Part shown: piece after piece, positions 44,557 to 53,600 of the stretch
How positions within the stretch are numbered: the stretch's first letter is position 1
How the letters are laid out: each line of letters starts with the position of its first letter
DNA from: Actimicrobium sp034313845
Lineage (GTDB): Bacteria > Pseudomonadota > Gammaproteobacteria > Burkholderiales > Burkholderiaceae_D
DNA length: 64,000 nucleotides
Reading direction: 5' to 3' (one strand)
Assembly (NCBI RefSeq): GCF_034313845.1
Contig: NZ_JAVIWN010000003.1
Translations under genes and position numbers: made by a program
The notes under the pieces: model-generated
Databases searched by the model: none
What the model saw: only the letters and a program-made list of their open reading frames with translations
What the model was told of the DNA's origin: nothing

Positions 44557-47066
44557 TGATGCTGACCTTGTTGCAATCGCTGCGCATGACGCTGCGCGAC
44601 TGGCGAGCGGGAGAGCTGCGCTTTCTGCTCGTGGCACTGGTGGTGGCGGTATCGGCACTGACATCGGTGAGCTTTTTTGTTGACCGCATGCGCACTGGCC
44701 TCAATCGTGATGCGCATCAGTTGCTGGGTGCCGATCTGGTGATCCGCGGCGATGCGCCGATCAGCGAAGCGTGGCGCGCCGAGGCCCGCAAACGCGGGCT
44801 GACACTGGCCGATACCATCGTGTTTCCAAGCATGGCGCTGGCTGGCGAAGGCGATGCGATGCAATCGAAACTGGCGTCGGTGAAAGCCGTGACCACAGGG
44901 TATCCGTTGCGCGGTAGTCTGAAAGTCGCCCCGAACAGCAAGGCAGGTGGTGTGGCGACGCGCGCCATTCCGGCCGCCGGGACCGTCTGGGTCGATCCGA
45001 CCCTGCTGCTGGCACTGAACCTGCAGGTCGGCGCGTCAATCAAGCTCGGCGACAGGCAATTCAAGATCGACCGGGTCATCACGGCAGAGCCAGATCGCGG
45101 TGCCGGCTTCATGAATTTTGCGCCACGCGTGATGCTGGCCGAGGCCGATCTGGCTAGTACCAACCTGATCCAGTTCGGTTCGCGCATCACCTATCGTTTG
45201 CTTGTGGCCGGCCCGCCCGAGGCGGCCAGCGCTTTCCAGCAGTGGGTGGAGAGCAGCATCGATGCCAATGCGATCAAGGGTATCCGTCTTGAGTCGCTCG
45301 ACAGCGGCCAGCCGCAGATGCGGGCGACGCTCGAACGCGCCGAACAATTCCTCTCGCTGGTCGGCTTGTTGTCCGCGATGCTGGCAGCGGTTGCCATTGC
45401 CATGGCAGCGCGCCAATTCATGTTGCGCCATGTCGATGCCTGCGCGATGTTGCGTTGCCTCGGCATGACGCAAAACAAGGTCACGCTGATGTATCTGGTG
45501 GAGTTTTTCATCATCGGTCTGGTCGGCAGCGCCGTTGGTGCGGCGGTCGGATTCAGCGCCCATTTTGTCTTGCTCGAATGGCTGGGCGGACTGGTAGCCA
45601 GTGACTTGCCGGCAGCCAGTGTCATGCCCGCGCTGCAGGGCATCGCGATCGGTTTGCTGTTGCTGGTCGGGTTTGCGCTGCCACCGGTTCTGCAATTGCG
45701 CAATGTCCCGCACAACCGCGTGATCCGGCGCGAACAGGATGCGCCGCAGCCGGTGGCGATCCTGACCTACGGTCTCGGTTTGCTGACCTTCATCGGCTTG
45801 CTGTTGTGGCAGGCGGGTAATCTGAAACTGGGCGCGCTGACGGCCGGTGGCTTTCTCGGCGGGCTGGCGGTCTTTGCCTTGCTCGGCTGGCTCAGCCTGA
45901 AATCGCTGCGCGCATTGCGTGGCCTGGTCAATCATGCCAGCTGGCGCTTCGCGGTGACGGCATTGCAACGGCGTCCCGGTGCGACCGTGGTGCAGATCGT
46001 GGCTCTGTCGTTGGGCTTGATGGCACTGCTGTTGCTCACCGTGGTGCGCGGCGATCTGGTCAATGCATGGCGACAGGCGACGCCCGCCGATGCGCCCAAC
46101 CAGTTTGTCATCAATATCCAGCCGGACCAGACCCAGCGTGTCAGCCGTGAACTGGTGGCCAATGGTGTCGTTAATCCGACGCTCTATCCGATGATTCGCG
46201 GACGGTTGATCGAGGTCAACAGCAAGCCCACGGGTGGCGACGAGTATGTGGATGATCGCGCCAAGCGGCTGGTCGAGCGCGAGTTCAACCTGTCGACGAT
46301 GACCGGTTTGCCGCCGCAAAATCAGGTGGTGGCCGGACGCTGGTTCGACAACAGCAAACCGGAAGCTTCGGTCGAAGAAGGCCTCGCCAAGACCTTGGGA
46401 CTGAAGCTGGGCGACGTGCTCAAGTTCGACATTGCCGGGCAACAGATCGAAGCGCCGGTCACCAGCTTGCGCAAGCTCGACTGGGGTTCGATGCAGGTGA
46501 ATTTTTTCGTGATCCTGAATCCGGCCGTGATGGCCGATACGCCGCAAACGTGGATCACCGCGTTCCATTTGCCGCCGCAGAATGTCGCGCTGGTCAACCA
46601 GCTCACGCGTGACTTTGCCAACCTGACCGTGGTCGATGTCGGCAATGTGATCAGGCAGATTCAGGCCGTGGTCGATCAGGTCGTCACGGCGGTCGAGTTC
46701 CTGTTCCTGTTCACACTGGCTTCCGGTGTGCTCGTGCTGTACGCCGCGCTGGCTGGCTCGCATGACGAGCGCAGCCGCGAGGCCGGATTGCTGCGGGCAC
46801 TGGGCGCGACGCGCAAGCAATTGTCGCAAGCGCAGTGGATCGAGTTCGTGCTGGTCGGCGGCTTGTCGGGCTTGCTCGCCGCCACCGGTGCCTCGGCGGT
46901 CGGCTGGTCACTGGCCACGTTCGTGTTTGATTTCGCGTGGCAGTTCAGTCCGGTAGTCTGGATTGCCGGATTAGTAGTGGGTGCTGCCTGTGCGGTATTT
47001 GGTGGCTGGGTCGGCTTGCGCAATGTGCTCAACCAACCACCGCTGCAAACCCTGCGCGGTACCTGA
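44556..47066 (+). CDS. FtsX-like ABC transporter permease (YbbP type)
   Basis: 836 residues with two FtsX-type blocks: one transmembrane segment near residue 25, a large periplasmic domain, three segments around 270–400, then a second domain and three segments at about 710–830. DERSREAGLLRALGATRKQL is the typical cytoplasmic coupling motif. E. coli YbbP works with the ATPase YbbA and the esterase TesA; no ATPase gene is next to this one. First base overlaps the adenine deaminase stop. Confidence 0.88.
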   Translation: MMLTLLQSLRMTLRDWRAGELRFLLVALVVAVSALTSVSFFVDRMRTGLNRDAHQLLGADLVIRGDAPISEAWRAEARKRGLTLADTIVFPSMALAGEGDAMQSKLASVKAVTTGYPLRGSLKVAPNSKAGGVATRAIPAAGTVWVDPTLLLALNLQVGASIKLGDRQFKIDRVITAEPDRGAGFMNFAPRVMLAEADLASTNLIQFGSRITYRLLVAGPPEAASAFQQWVESSIDANAIKGIRLESLDSGQPQMRATLERAEQFLSLVGLLSAMLAAVAIAMAARQFMLRHVDACAMLRCLGMTQNKVTLMYLVEFFIIGLVGSAVGAAVGFSAHFVLLEWLGGLVASDLPAASVMPALQGIAIGLLLLVGFALPPVLQLRNVPHNRVIRREQDAPQPVAILTYGLGLLTFIGLLLWQAGNLKLGALTAGGFLGGLAVFALLGWLSLKSLRALRGLVNHASWRFAVTALQRRPGATVVQIVALSLGLMALLLLTVVRGDLVNAWRQATPADAPNQFVINIQPDQTQRVSRELVANGVVNPTLYPMIRGRLIEVNSKPTGGDEYVDDRAKRLVEREFNLSTMTGLPPQNQVVAGRWFDNSKPEASVEEGLAKTLGLKLGDVLKFDIAGQQIEAPVTSLRKLDWGSMQVNFFVILNPAVMADTPQTWITAFHLPPQNVALVNQLTRDFANLTVVDVGNVIRQIQAVVDQVVTAVEFLFLFTLASGVLVLYAALAGSHDERSREAGLLRALGATRKQLSQAQWIEFVLVGGLSGLLAATGASAVGWSLATFVFDFAWQFSPVVWIAGLVVGAACAVFGGWVGLRNVLNQPPLQTLRGT

Positions 47067-47068
47067 CG

Positions 47069-47461
47069 ATGACGAGCGAATCGACGCTGTTGTACGACCT
47101 CATCGGCGGCGATGCGCGGGTGCGCGAACTGGTCGACCGGTTCTATGACCTGATGGATCTGGAGCCGGAATTTACCGAACTGCGCGCACTGCATCCGACC
47201 ACACTGGACGGTTCGCGTGACAAGCTGTACTGGTTTCTCAGTGGCTGGAGCGGTGGTCCGGACTTGTATATCGAACGCTTCGGTCATCCGCGTTTGCGGG
47301 CGCGTCATTTGCCGTATCCGATCGGTGTCAGCGTGCGTGACCAGTGGATGCAATGCATGGCATTCGCGTTGCAGGACATCGGTGTCGAAGAGGGCTTGCG
47401 CGACCGGCTCATCACGTCGTTTTACCAGACCGCAGACTGGATGCGCAATCGCGAGGGTTGA
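47069..47461 (+). CDS. Group II truncated hemoglobin
   Basis: 130 residues. Proximal haem ligand His80 in FGHPRLRARHLPYPIG and the group II Trp at about 93 (DQWMQCM). Members bind O2 or NO and are linked to oxidative and nitrosative stress. The start at 47069 follows the permease stop by two bases; the longer frame overlaps the permease. Confidence 0.92.
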   Translation: MTSESTLLYDLIGGDARVRELVDRFYDLMDLEPEFTELRALHPTTLDGSRDKLYWFLSGWSGGPDLYIERFGHPRLRARHLPYPIGVSVRDQWMQCMAFALQDIGVEEGLRDRLITSFYQTADWMRNREG

Positions 47462-47501
47462 GCCCGATGCAGCCTTGCCCACACTATTTTGAAAAGATGA
47501 C

Positions 47502-48857
47502 ATGACCTATGTCGAAATGATTGCGTTGCTCTTGCTGGCGGTCGTGATTGCGCTGCAGATTCTGCTGCTGATGCGTGCTCGCGGCAGCGACAGTACACCC
47601 CAGTTGCAGCAGCAGCAGCAGCAACAGCAGCAGCTGTCCGCCGAGCGCCTCGAACGGCAAGTGCAGGCATCGGCGCAAGCCACCCGCGTTGAGCTGGGCA
47701 GTAACTTCGCCCACTTCCAGCAAACCCTGTCGGCGCAGTTGACCACGCTCAACGGAGCGATCGCGCAGCAGGCACACAGCGGTCGTGAAGAACAGTCGCT
47801 GGCCCTCAAACGCTTCGGCGACACGCTGCAGCAAACGCTGGCCACACTGACTGAATCGAACGCCCAGCGCTTGCTCGAAGTACGCGCCACACTGGAAGAA
47901 AAAATCAAGGACCTGCAGGCCGACAACGGCGCGCGGCTTGAAGAAATGCGCAAGACCGTCAATGAAAAACTGCACGCCACGCTCGAACAGCGCCTCGGCG
48001 AGTCGTTCAAGCTGGTGTCCGACCGGCTTGAAAAAGTCCATCAGGGCCTCGGTGAAATGCAGCAGTTGGCTATCGGCGTGGGCGACCTCAAGCGCGTGCT
48101 GACCAACGTCAAGACGCGCGGTACCTGGGGCGAAGTGCAGCTTGAAATGCTGCTCGAACAAGTGCTCACGCCCGAGCAATACGCGAAGAATGTCGAGACC
48201 GTGCCCGGCAGTGGCGAGCGCGTCGAATTTGCCATCAAGTTGCCGGGACAGGACCACGGCAACACGCCGGTCTGGATGCCGATCGATGCCAAGTTTCCGA
48301 AAGAGCAGTACGAGCGTTTGTCGGATGCGGCCGATCGTGCCGATGCCGACGGCGTTGCCACCGCGGGGCGCGAGCTCGAACGCGTGATCCGTGGCGAGGC
48401 CAAGACCATCGCCGACAAGTACCTGTCGCCACCCTTGACGACCGACTTCGCGATCCTGTTCCTGCCGACCGAAGGCCTGTATGCCGAAGTCATGCGCCGG
48501 CCCGGACTGGCCGACGACATGCAGCGCGTGCACCGGGTCAGCATTGCCGGTCCGTCGACCTTGTCGGCCTTGCTCAACAGCTTGCAGATGGGGTTTCGCA
48601 CGCTGGCGCTGGAGAAGCGCTCATCCGAAGTGTGGCAAGTGCTGGGTGCGGTGAAGACCGAATTCGGCAAGTTTGGCGACGTGTTGTCAGCCACGCGGGT
48701 GGCGCTGGAACGGGCCGCCAAGAATATTGAAAACGCCGAAGTGCGCAGTCGTCAGATGGCGCGCAAACTCAAGTCGGTTGAAGCATTGCCAGCGGCCGAG
48801 GCGGAGCACTTGCTCGGTGCTGCAGAGGAAATGGCACCGGACGGTGTACCGGACTAA
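47502..48857 (+). CDS. rmuC: DNA recombination protein RmuC
   Basis: 451 residues. N-terminal membrane anchor at about 5–25, a Gln-rich stretch, a long coiled coil (about 40–160), and the RmuC domain from about 185 (VKTRGTWGEVQLEMLLEQVL, later PIDAKFPKEQYERL). RmuC limits DNA inversions and is a predicted nuclease. A run of nine glutamines at about 36–44 comes from a CAG/CAA array (47607–47633). Confidence 0.93.
   Translation: MTYVEMIALLLLAVVIALQILLLMRARGSDSTPQLQQQQQQQQQLSAERLERQVQASAQATRVELGSNFAHFQQTLSAQLTTLNGAIAQQAHSGREEQSLALKRFGDTLQQTLATLTESNAQRLLEVRATLEEKIKDLQADNGARLEEMRKTVNEKLHATLEQRLGESFKLVSDRLEKVHQGLGEMQQLAIGVGDLKRVLTNVKTRGTWGEVQLEMLLEQVLTPEQYAKNVETVPGSGERVEFAIKLPGQDHGNTPVWMPIDAKFPKEQYERLSDAADRADADGVATAGRELERVIRGEAKTIADKYLSPPLTTDFAILFLPTEGLYAEVMRRPGLADDMQRVHRVSIAGPSTLSALLNSLQMGFRTLALEKRSSEVWQVLGAVKTEFGKFGDVLSATRVALERAAKNIENAEVRSRQMARKLKSVEALPAAEAEHLLGAAEEMAPDGVPD
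47607..47633 (+). repeat. CAG/CAA trinucleotide run in rmuC
   Basis: Nine glutamine codons in a row, eight CAG and one CAA. Slippage here would change the length of the linker without breaking the frame. Confidence 0.9.
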
Positions 48858-48883
48858 GCCAGTCCTCGCATGGTGTCAGGAAG

Positions 48884-48928
48884 TGAGGACGACCTCACCG
48901 CTCCATCCCTATCCGGAAGACGACTTCC
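48884..48928 (+). promoter_or_regulatory. Guanidine-II (mini-ykkC) riboswitch
   Basis: Two short hairpins with identical ACGA tetraloops: GTGAGG-ACGA-CCTCAC (48884–48899) and GGAAG-ACGA-CTTCC (48915–48928), 15 bases apart. This is the defining layout of the guanidine-II riboswitch, whose ACGR loops bind guanidinium and kiss. The GAGG Shine-Dalgarno of the exporter lies 11 bases further on, as in translational-type switches. Confidence 0.9.
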
Positions 48929-48948
48929 CTGTCACGACGAGGTGCTCG

Positions 48949-49269
48949 ATGAACTGGATATTGCTGCTGTGTGCCGGACTGCTTGAAATCTGCTGGGCCG
49001 TTGGCCTGAAATACACCGAAGGATTCACCCGGCTGTGGCCGTCGGTAGGAGCCGTACTGGCGATGAGTGTGAGCCTTGGCTTGCTCGGCATCGCCATGAA
49101 AACCCTGCCTTCCGATACGGCCTATGCGGTCTGGGTCAGCATCGGTATCGTCGGTACGGCCGGGGTGGGCATGGTTTTTCTGGGTGAGCCGGCCAGTGCC
49201 GGACGGCTGCTCAGCCTGGCACTGATCATCGCCGGTGTGGTCGGTCTCAAGCTGTCGTCGGCGGCCTGA
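48949..49269 (+). CDS. gdx: Guanidinium exporter, SMR family (Gdx/SugE)
   Basis: 106 residues, four transmembrane helices. The conserved Glu13 in GLLEICWAVGLKYTEGFTR couples H+ to guanidinium export; the Trp16 and KYTEGFT pattern marks the Gdx (SugE) subgroup rather than EmrE-type multidrug pumps. Start at 48949 with GAGG six bases upstream; a longer frame overlaps rmuC. Control by the riboswitch just upstream fixes the substrate with good confidence. Converges on the LuxR gene. Confidence 0.94.
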   Translation: MNWILLLCAGLLEICWAVGLKYTEGFTRLWPSVGAVLAMSVSLGLLGIAMKTLPSDTAYAVWVSIGIVGTAGVGMVFLGEPASAGRLLSLALIIAGVVGLKLSSAA

Positions 49270-49287
49270 TGATGCGAAGACACTGGA

Positions 49288-49932
49288 TCAGACCTCGATC
49301 AAGCCATGCCGTACCGCGATCAATGTCAGTTCGGCCTGGTTGCCGGCACTGAGTTTTTGTTTGACGTTGTACAGGTGCGTGCCGGCAGTACGCGGTGATA
49401 TGTTCAGATCGACGGCAATCTGGTTGACCGACAAGCCTTTGGCCAGCTGGATGAACACACCGAATTCGCGCTCGGACAAAATCTCCAGCGGATTTTTGGC
49501 TCCATCGAATTCCTGCAATGCCATCCGTTGCGAGACATGTGCATCGAGGTACATGCGTCCGCTGGCGACCTGCCGGATCGCGTGGATCAGTTCATCCGGC
49601 GCACTGCGTTTGGACAGGTAGCCAAGCGCACCGGCCTTGAGCATGAAGCGCACGTAACTCGGGTTTTCATGCGACGACAGACCGAGTACCTTGATGTGCT
49701 TGTCGCGGGCCAGAATGCGACGCGTGGCATCGACCCCAGTGCTGCTGTCACCGAACGAAATATCCATCACCACCACATCGGGCTGGCAGGTCTGCAATTG
49801 CAAGTAGGCGGCATCGGCCGAATCGGCTTCGGCAATGACGCGAATGTCCGGTGTCGCGTCGAGCAGCATCCGGAAGCCGAAGCGCACCACCATGTGATCA
49901 TCGACCAGCATGACCGTGACAGGTTTGTTCAT
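49288..49932 (-). CDS. NarL/FixJ-family response regulator
   Basis: 214 residues. Receiver with Asp11-Asp12, phospho-acceptor Asp57 (VVVMDISFGD) and Lys near 109 (GYLSKRSA), and a LuxR-type helix-turn-helix at about 150–208 (LSEREFGVFIQLAKGLSVNQ). ATG at 49932 overlaps the kinase stop by four bases. Together with the kinase it lies beside the pqq genes, an arrangement like exaDE or agmR in Pseudomonas. Confidence 0.92.
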   Translation of the reverse strand: MNKPVTVMLVDDHMVVRFGFRMLLDATPDIRVIAEADSADAAYLQLQTCQPDVVVMDISFGDSSTGVDATRRILARDKHIKVLGLSSHENPSYVRFMLKAGALGYLSKRSAPDELIHAIRQVASGRMYLDAHVSQRMALQEFDGAKNPLEILSEREFGVFIQLAKGLSVNQIAVDLNISPRTAGTHLYNVKQKLSAGNQAELTLIAVRHGLIEV

Positions 49933-51320
49933 GCGACGTTTTCTTTCATCGGTATCGTCAGTTCGACCAGCAGACCACCTGGTTCGCCTGGCTGGAAACG
50001 CAACGTGCCGCCCAGCGATTCGGCCCGTTCCTGCATGCCGCGCACGCCGTAGTGACCGGCGCGTATCAGTGTGGCGGGACCACCTTTGCCATCGTCGCCG
50101 ATCGACAGGCACAGGTCATCGCCACACCGGCGCAGCCAGACCAGCGCATGGCGGGCACCGGCATGACGGATCACGTTGGTGAGGGCTTCCTGAACGATCC
50201 GGTACAACGCGATTTCGATCGGTTCGGACAGGGCCGGCATGTCGTGATCGGTGCGAAACGTGATGTCGAGTGCCGGGCAGGCGAGTTGCAGTTCGGTGAT
50301 CAGGTCGCGCAGTGCATCGGCCAGTCGCATGCCATCGAGCTGGATCGGTCGCAGTCGCGGGATCATCCGATGCAGCGCATCGGCGGTCGAGCCAGCCGTG
50401 TCGAACAGCATCTGCACGCACTGCTGACTGGTGCCGTCGCGGATTGCCGGTTGCTGCATCAGCGACTTGGCGATGCTGCGGATGGCGGTCAGTGACTGGC
50501 CCAGTTCATCGTGTAATTCGCGCGCCAGCGCGGCACGTTCTTCTTCGATGCGCTGATGCAGCAGCGTCGTGAATTCGCGCTGCGCCGCCAGGCGTGCCTG
50601 GACATCGGCGCTGGTCTGGCGTACCTGCATGTTTTCCTCGACGGCTTGTGCCATGCGGTTGAACGTGCGGCCCAGTTCGCCGGCTTCGCGACCGGCCAGC
50701 GGTGGCAACCGGATCGCGTGTTCACCACGTTCGATTGCACGCAATCCATTCTGGATGCGGTCCAGCGGTGCCAGCCAGCGCCCGACAATGACAAACACCA
50801 GCAGATCGGCCACCAGCAGCAGCAACGCCTCGACCAGCACGATGCGCTTGAGGTCATCCCAGGCATCGAGGACCGAGCGGGTCGGGTTCGGCGTCACGGT
50901 CAGCTTGCCGCCGGCGAGCACGATGGTGGTCGCCGGCAGGTGCGGCGTGACCAGTGCTTCGTACCAGTCCGGCGCATCGCGACCGGCCTTGTAAGTCGAT
51001 GGCGGCGACGCATAAATCTGCCGGCCGGTTTGATCCTGCAAGCGGATTTCATTGGCGCGGACGCGGCCGGTTTCCTGCAAAAAGCCGCCGAGCTGATCCA
51101 GTCCGCCCATCGCCGAGAGCCACGTGATACGGCTCAGCAGTTGCGCGGCGATGCGGTTCGATGCCTCGATTTCTTCGCGCACGCTGGTGCGTGCCGACTG
51201 GATTTGCACCATCACCAGCAAGCCCAGTACGAGCATGCTGATCACGCCGAAGATCAGGTTGATTTTGTGGCGCAGGCTGAGTGCGGCGGGTGGTCGCGGG
51301 GAACGGGAGGGTGCGGTCAT
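49929..51320 (-). CDS. NarX/UhpB-type sensor histidine kinase
   Basis: 463 residues. Transmembrane helices at about 20–41 and 160–182 flank a periplasmic domain of about 120 residues; HAMP follows (about 182–235), then a HisKA_3 box with His270 (ALARELHDELGQSL) and an HATPase domain (EALTNVIRHAGA, SIGDDGKGGP). Start at 51320 is the first ATG in frame. The periplasmic sensor suits a signal such as an alcohol or its oxidation state. Divergent from pqqA. Confidence 0.92.
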   Translation of the reverse strand: MTAPSRSPRPPAALSLRHKINLIFGVISMLVLGLLVMVQIQSARTSVREEIEASNRIAAQLLSRITWLSAMGGLDQLGGFLQETGRVRANEIRLQDQTGRQIYASPPSTYKAGRDAPDWYEALVTPHLPATTIVLAGGKLTVTPNPTRSVLDAWDDLKRIVLVEALLLLVADLLVFVIVGRWLAPLDRIQNGLRAIERGEHAIRLPPLAGREAGELGRTFNRMAQAVEENMQVRQTSADVQARLAAQREFTTLLHQRIEEERAALARELHDELGQSLTAIRSIAKSLMQQPAIRDGTSQQCVQMLFDTAGSTADALHRMIPRLRPIQLDGMRLADALRDLITELQLACPALDITFRTDHDMPALSEPIEIALYRIVQEALTNVIRHAGARHALVWLRRCGDDLCLSIGDDGKGGPATLIRAGHYGVRGMQERAESLGGTLRFQPGEPGGLLVELTIPMKENVA

Positions 51321-51558
51321 GGCGCATTCTACCGGCTGTGACGGGTAGGGGGTATTGGCGAGCCTGGTTGGTGCATTCTGCGCATCACATGCCGTCCCAC
51401 ATGCCCGTCTTCCACCGACTCTTTCATGAAAATCATGAGCCCTCTTGCGTCAATCCGCGCATGCCCATCGCCGATGACCGGCGCATGATCAACCTGCCCG
51501 ACCAGCACCTTGACCGGGCATGACCAATTCCATCAATGAGACAAACAAGGAGCATCAC
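51321..51558. promoter_or_regulatory. Divergent control region between the kinase gene and pqqA
   Basis: 238 bases that must hold the promoters of both the kinase–regulator pair and pqqA. A repeated palindrome TCATGA (51424–51429 and 51433–51438) is a possible regulator site. No clear sigma-70 promoter was found before pqqA. Confidence 0.4.
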
Positions 51559-51633
51559 ATGACCTGGACCACACCAACCGCTATTGATTTTCGCTTTGGT
51601 TTTGAAATCACGTTGTACATCGCCAACCGCTGA
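51559..51633 (+). CDS. pqqA: PQQ precursor peptide PqqA
   Basis: 24 residues. The Glu16 and Tyr20 that PqqE joins and that become the PQQ skeleton are present (FEITLYIANR). N-terminus MTWTTPTAIDFRFG is typical. Shine-Dalgarno AAGGAG lies eight bases upstream of the ATG. First gene of pqqABCDE. Confidence 0.95.
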   Translation: MTWTTPTAIDFRFGFEITLYIANR

Positions 51634-51698
51634 TTGATCAACGATAGCCGGTGTCGACAACGACCGCGACGTCGATTTCCCGGCTATCCGGAGCTACC

Positions 51699-52613
51699 TT
51701 GAAAATACGCATATTGGGTTCAGCCGCCGGTGGTGGTTTCCCGCAATGGAATTGCAACTGCTTTAACTGTAGCGGCGTACGCGATGGCAGTATCCGCGCG
51801 ACCGCCCGGACTCAGTCGTCGATCGCTGTCAGCGACAACGGCACGGACTGGGTGCTGATCAATGCCTCTCCCGATATCTTGCGCCAGCTGATTTGTGCTC
51901 CTTCCTTGCAGCCCGCGCGCGCTATCCGCGACAGCGGCATCTGCGCCGTGCTGCTGATGGATGCGCAGATCGACCATGTGACCGGTTTGCTGATGCTGCG
52001 CGAACGCTCGTCGCCGTTGCCGCTGTACGCGACCGAACAGGTCTTTGCCGACATCTCGACCGGCTTGCCGATTGCCTCGGTGCTCGGCCATTATTGCGGC
52101 GTCGAGCGCCATACGATCCACCCTGACGGCCAGCCCTTCGTCATTGACCCGCTCGCGCAGATCAGTTTCACGCCGCTGACCTTGTCGAGCAAGGCACCGC
52201 CGTATTCACCGCATCGCAACGACCCGCATCCGGGCGATAACATCGGTCTGATGATCACCAGCCAGACTAGCGGCAAGCGCGTGTTCTATGCGCCGGGACT
52301 CGGTGCGCTATCACCGGAGATCACGGCAGCGATGGCCAGCGCGGATGTTCTGCTGGTCGATGGCACGTTCTGGACCGAAGACGAAATGATCACGCTGGGC
52401 CTGTCAAAAAAACCGGCCTCGGCCATGGGACATCTACCGCAAAGCGGTCCCGACGGCATGATCGCCATCCTCGACACGATGCCAGCCAGCCGCAAAATTC
52501 TTATCCACATCAATAACAGCAATCCGATCCTGCGCGAAGACTCTGCCGAACGGGCAGTACTGACGCAGCACGGCATCGAGGTGGCACACGACGGCATGGA
52601 GATTCAATTGTGA
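51699..52613 (+). CDS. pqqB: PQQ biosynthesis protein PqqB (TTG start)
   Basis: 304 residues, metallo-beta-lactamase fold, an iron-dependent tyrosine hydroxylase in PQQ synthesis. Conserved LGSAAGGGFPQWNCNC and QIDHVTGLL. The TTG at 51699 gives the usual family start (KIRILGSAAGGG) and has GGAG (51690–51693) five bases before it; the GTG at 51651 would add 16 residues without a good ribosome site. Overlaps pqqC by four bases (GTGA). Confidence 0.92.
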   Translation: MKIRILGSAAGGGFPQWNCNCFNCSGVRDGSIRATARTQSSIAVSDNGTDWVLINASPDILRQLICAPSLQPARAIRDSGICAVLLMDAQIDHVTGLLMLRERSSPLPLYATEQVFADISTGLPIASVLGHYCGVERHTIHPDGQPFVIDPLAQISFTPLTLSSKAPPYSPHRNDPHPGDNIGLMITSQTSGKRVFYAPGLGALSPEITAAMASADVLLVDGTFWTEDEMITLGLSKKPASAMGHLPQSGPDGMIAILDTMPASRKILIHINNSNPILREDSAERAVLTQHGIEVAHDGMEIQL

Positions 52614-53323
52614 GCAATTTAATTGCACCCGCATGGACTCGCGAAGAATTCGAGCTGCAGCTGCGCGCCAAGGGCAAGAGCTACCACATTCATCATCCGT
52701 TCAATGTGCGCCTCAACAGCGGTCAATGTTCACCTGCGCAAATTCGCGGCTGGGTCGTCAATCGCTTTTACTACCAGTCCATCATCCCTAAAAAAGATGC
52801 GGCGATCCTGTCCAACTGTGATGACCGCGAGACCCGCCGCAAGTGGATTTCGCGCATCCTCGATCATGATGGTTACGATGATTACACGGGCCACGCGGCC
52901 GGTGGCATGGAAGCCTGGACCCAGCTCGGTGCGGCCGCCGGGATAGAACGCGACGAGCTCTGGTCGCTGAAAAAGGTGGTGCCCGGTGTGCGTTTTGCCT
53001 GCGATGCGTATGTTGAATTTGCCCGTCGCCAGCCGTGGCAGGAAGCGGTCTGTTCGTCACTCACGGAGATGTTCGCACCGCAAATCCACAAGGACCGGCT
53101 GGCTGGTTGGCCTGATCACTATCCGTGGATACAGGCGTCGGGACTGGCGTATTTCCGCAGCCGGATTCCATTGGCGCAGCGCGATGTCGATCACGGCATG
53201 GCCGTGACGCTGGACCATTTCACGACGCGCGCGCAGCAAGAGCGTGCGCTCGACATCCTGCAGTTCAAGCTCGACATCCTGTGGGCGATGCTTGATGCGA
53301 TCGAGAAGGCGTATCCCGAATGA
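52610..53323 (+). CDS. pqqC: Pyrroloquinoline-quinone synthase PqqC
   Basis: 237 residues, all-helical, cofactor-free oxidase that performs the last ring closure and eight-electron oxidation. Conserved YHIHHPFNVRLNSG and VNRFYYQ, later PQIHKDRLAGWPDHYPWI. GTG start inside the pqqB stop overlap. Overlaps pqqD by four bases. Confidence 0.96.
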   Translation: MSNLIAPAWTREEFELQLRAKGKSYHIHHPFNVRLNSGQCSPAQIRGWVVNRFYYQSIIPKKDAAILSNCDDRETRRKWISRILDHDGYDDYTGHAAGGMEAWTQLGAAAGIERDELWSLKKVVPGVRFACDAYVEFARRQPWQEAVCSSLTEMFAPQIHKDRLAGWPDHYPWIQASGLAYFRSRIPLAQRDVDHGMAVTLDHFTTRAQQERALDILQFKLDILWAMLDAIEKAYPE

Positions 53324-53598
53324 CGACCACCAACGAGCAAGTCACGCCGGCCACGCCCAAACTCAACCGCCATTTCCGTCTGCAATGGGAAGAGGCCCAG
53401 CACTGCCATGTGCTGCTCTATCCCGAAGGCATGGTGCGGCTCAATGCCAGCGCCGGAGAGATCTTGCAACTGTGCGATGGCGTCACCACGGTCGACCACA
53501 TCGTCACCACGCTGGAACAGAAGTTCAGCACGACCGGCTTGCGCGCTGATGTCGATGGCTTGCTGGCCCATGCGTTTGAACAGAACTGGATTGTCTGA
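53320..53598 (+). CDS. pqqD: PqqA-binding chaperone PqqD
   Basis: 92 residues. RiPP recognition element that delivers PqqA to PqqE. Conserved HFRLQWEEAQHCHVLLYPEG and MVRLNASAGEIL. Separate from pqqC here (some bacteria fuse them). Confidence 0.94.
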   Translation: MTTTNEQVTPATPKLNRHFRLQWEEAQHCHVLLYPEGMVRLNASAGEILQLCDGVTTVDHIVTTLEQKFSTTGLRADVDGLLAHAFEQNWIV

Positions 53599-53600
53599 CC

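Noticed and set aside
45036..46829. 597-residue minus-strand frame opposite the FtsX permease gene
   Set aside because: Composition is Gln/His/Arg-rich, typical of an antisense shadow in GC-rich DNA; no domain recognised.
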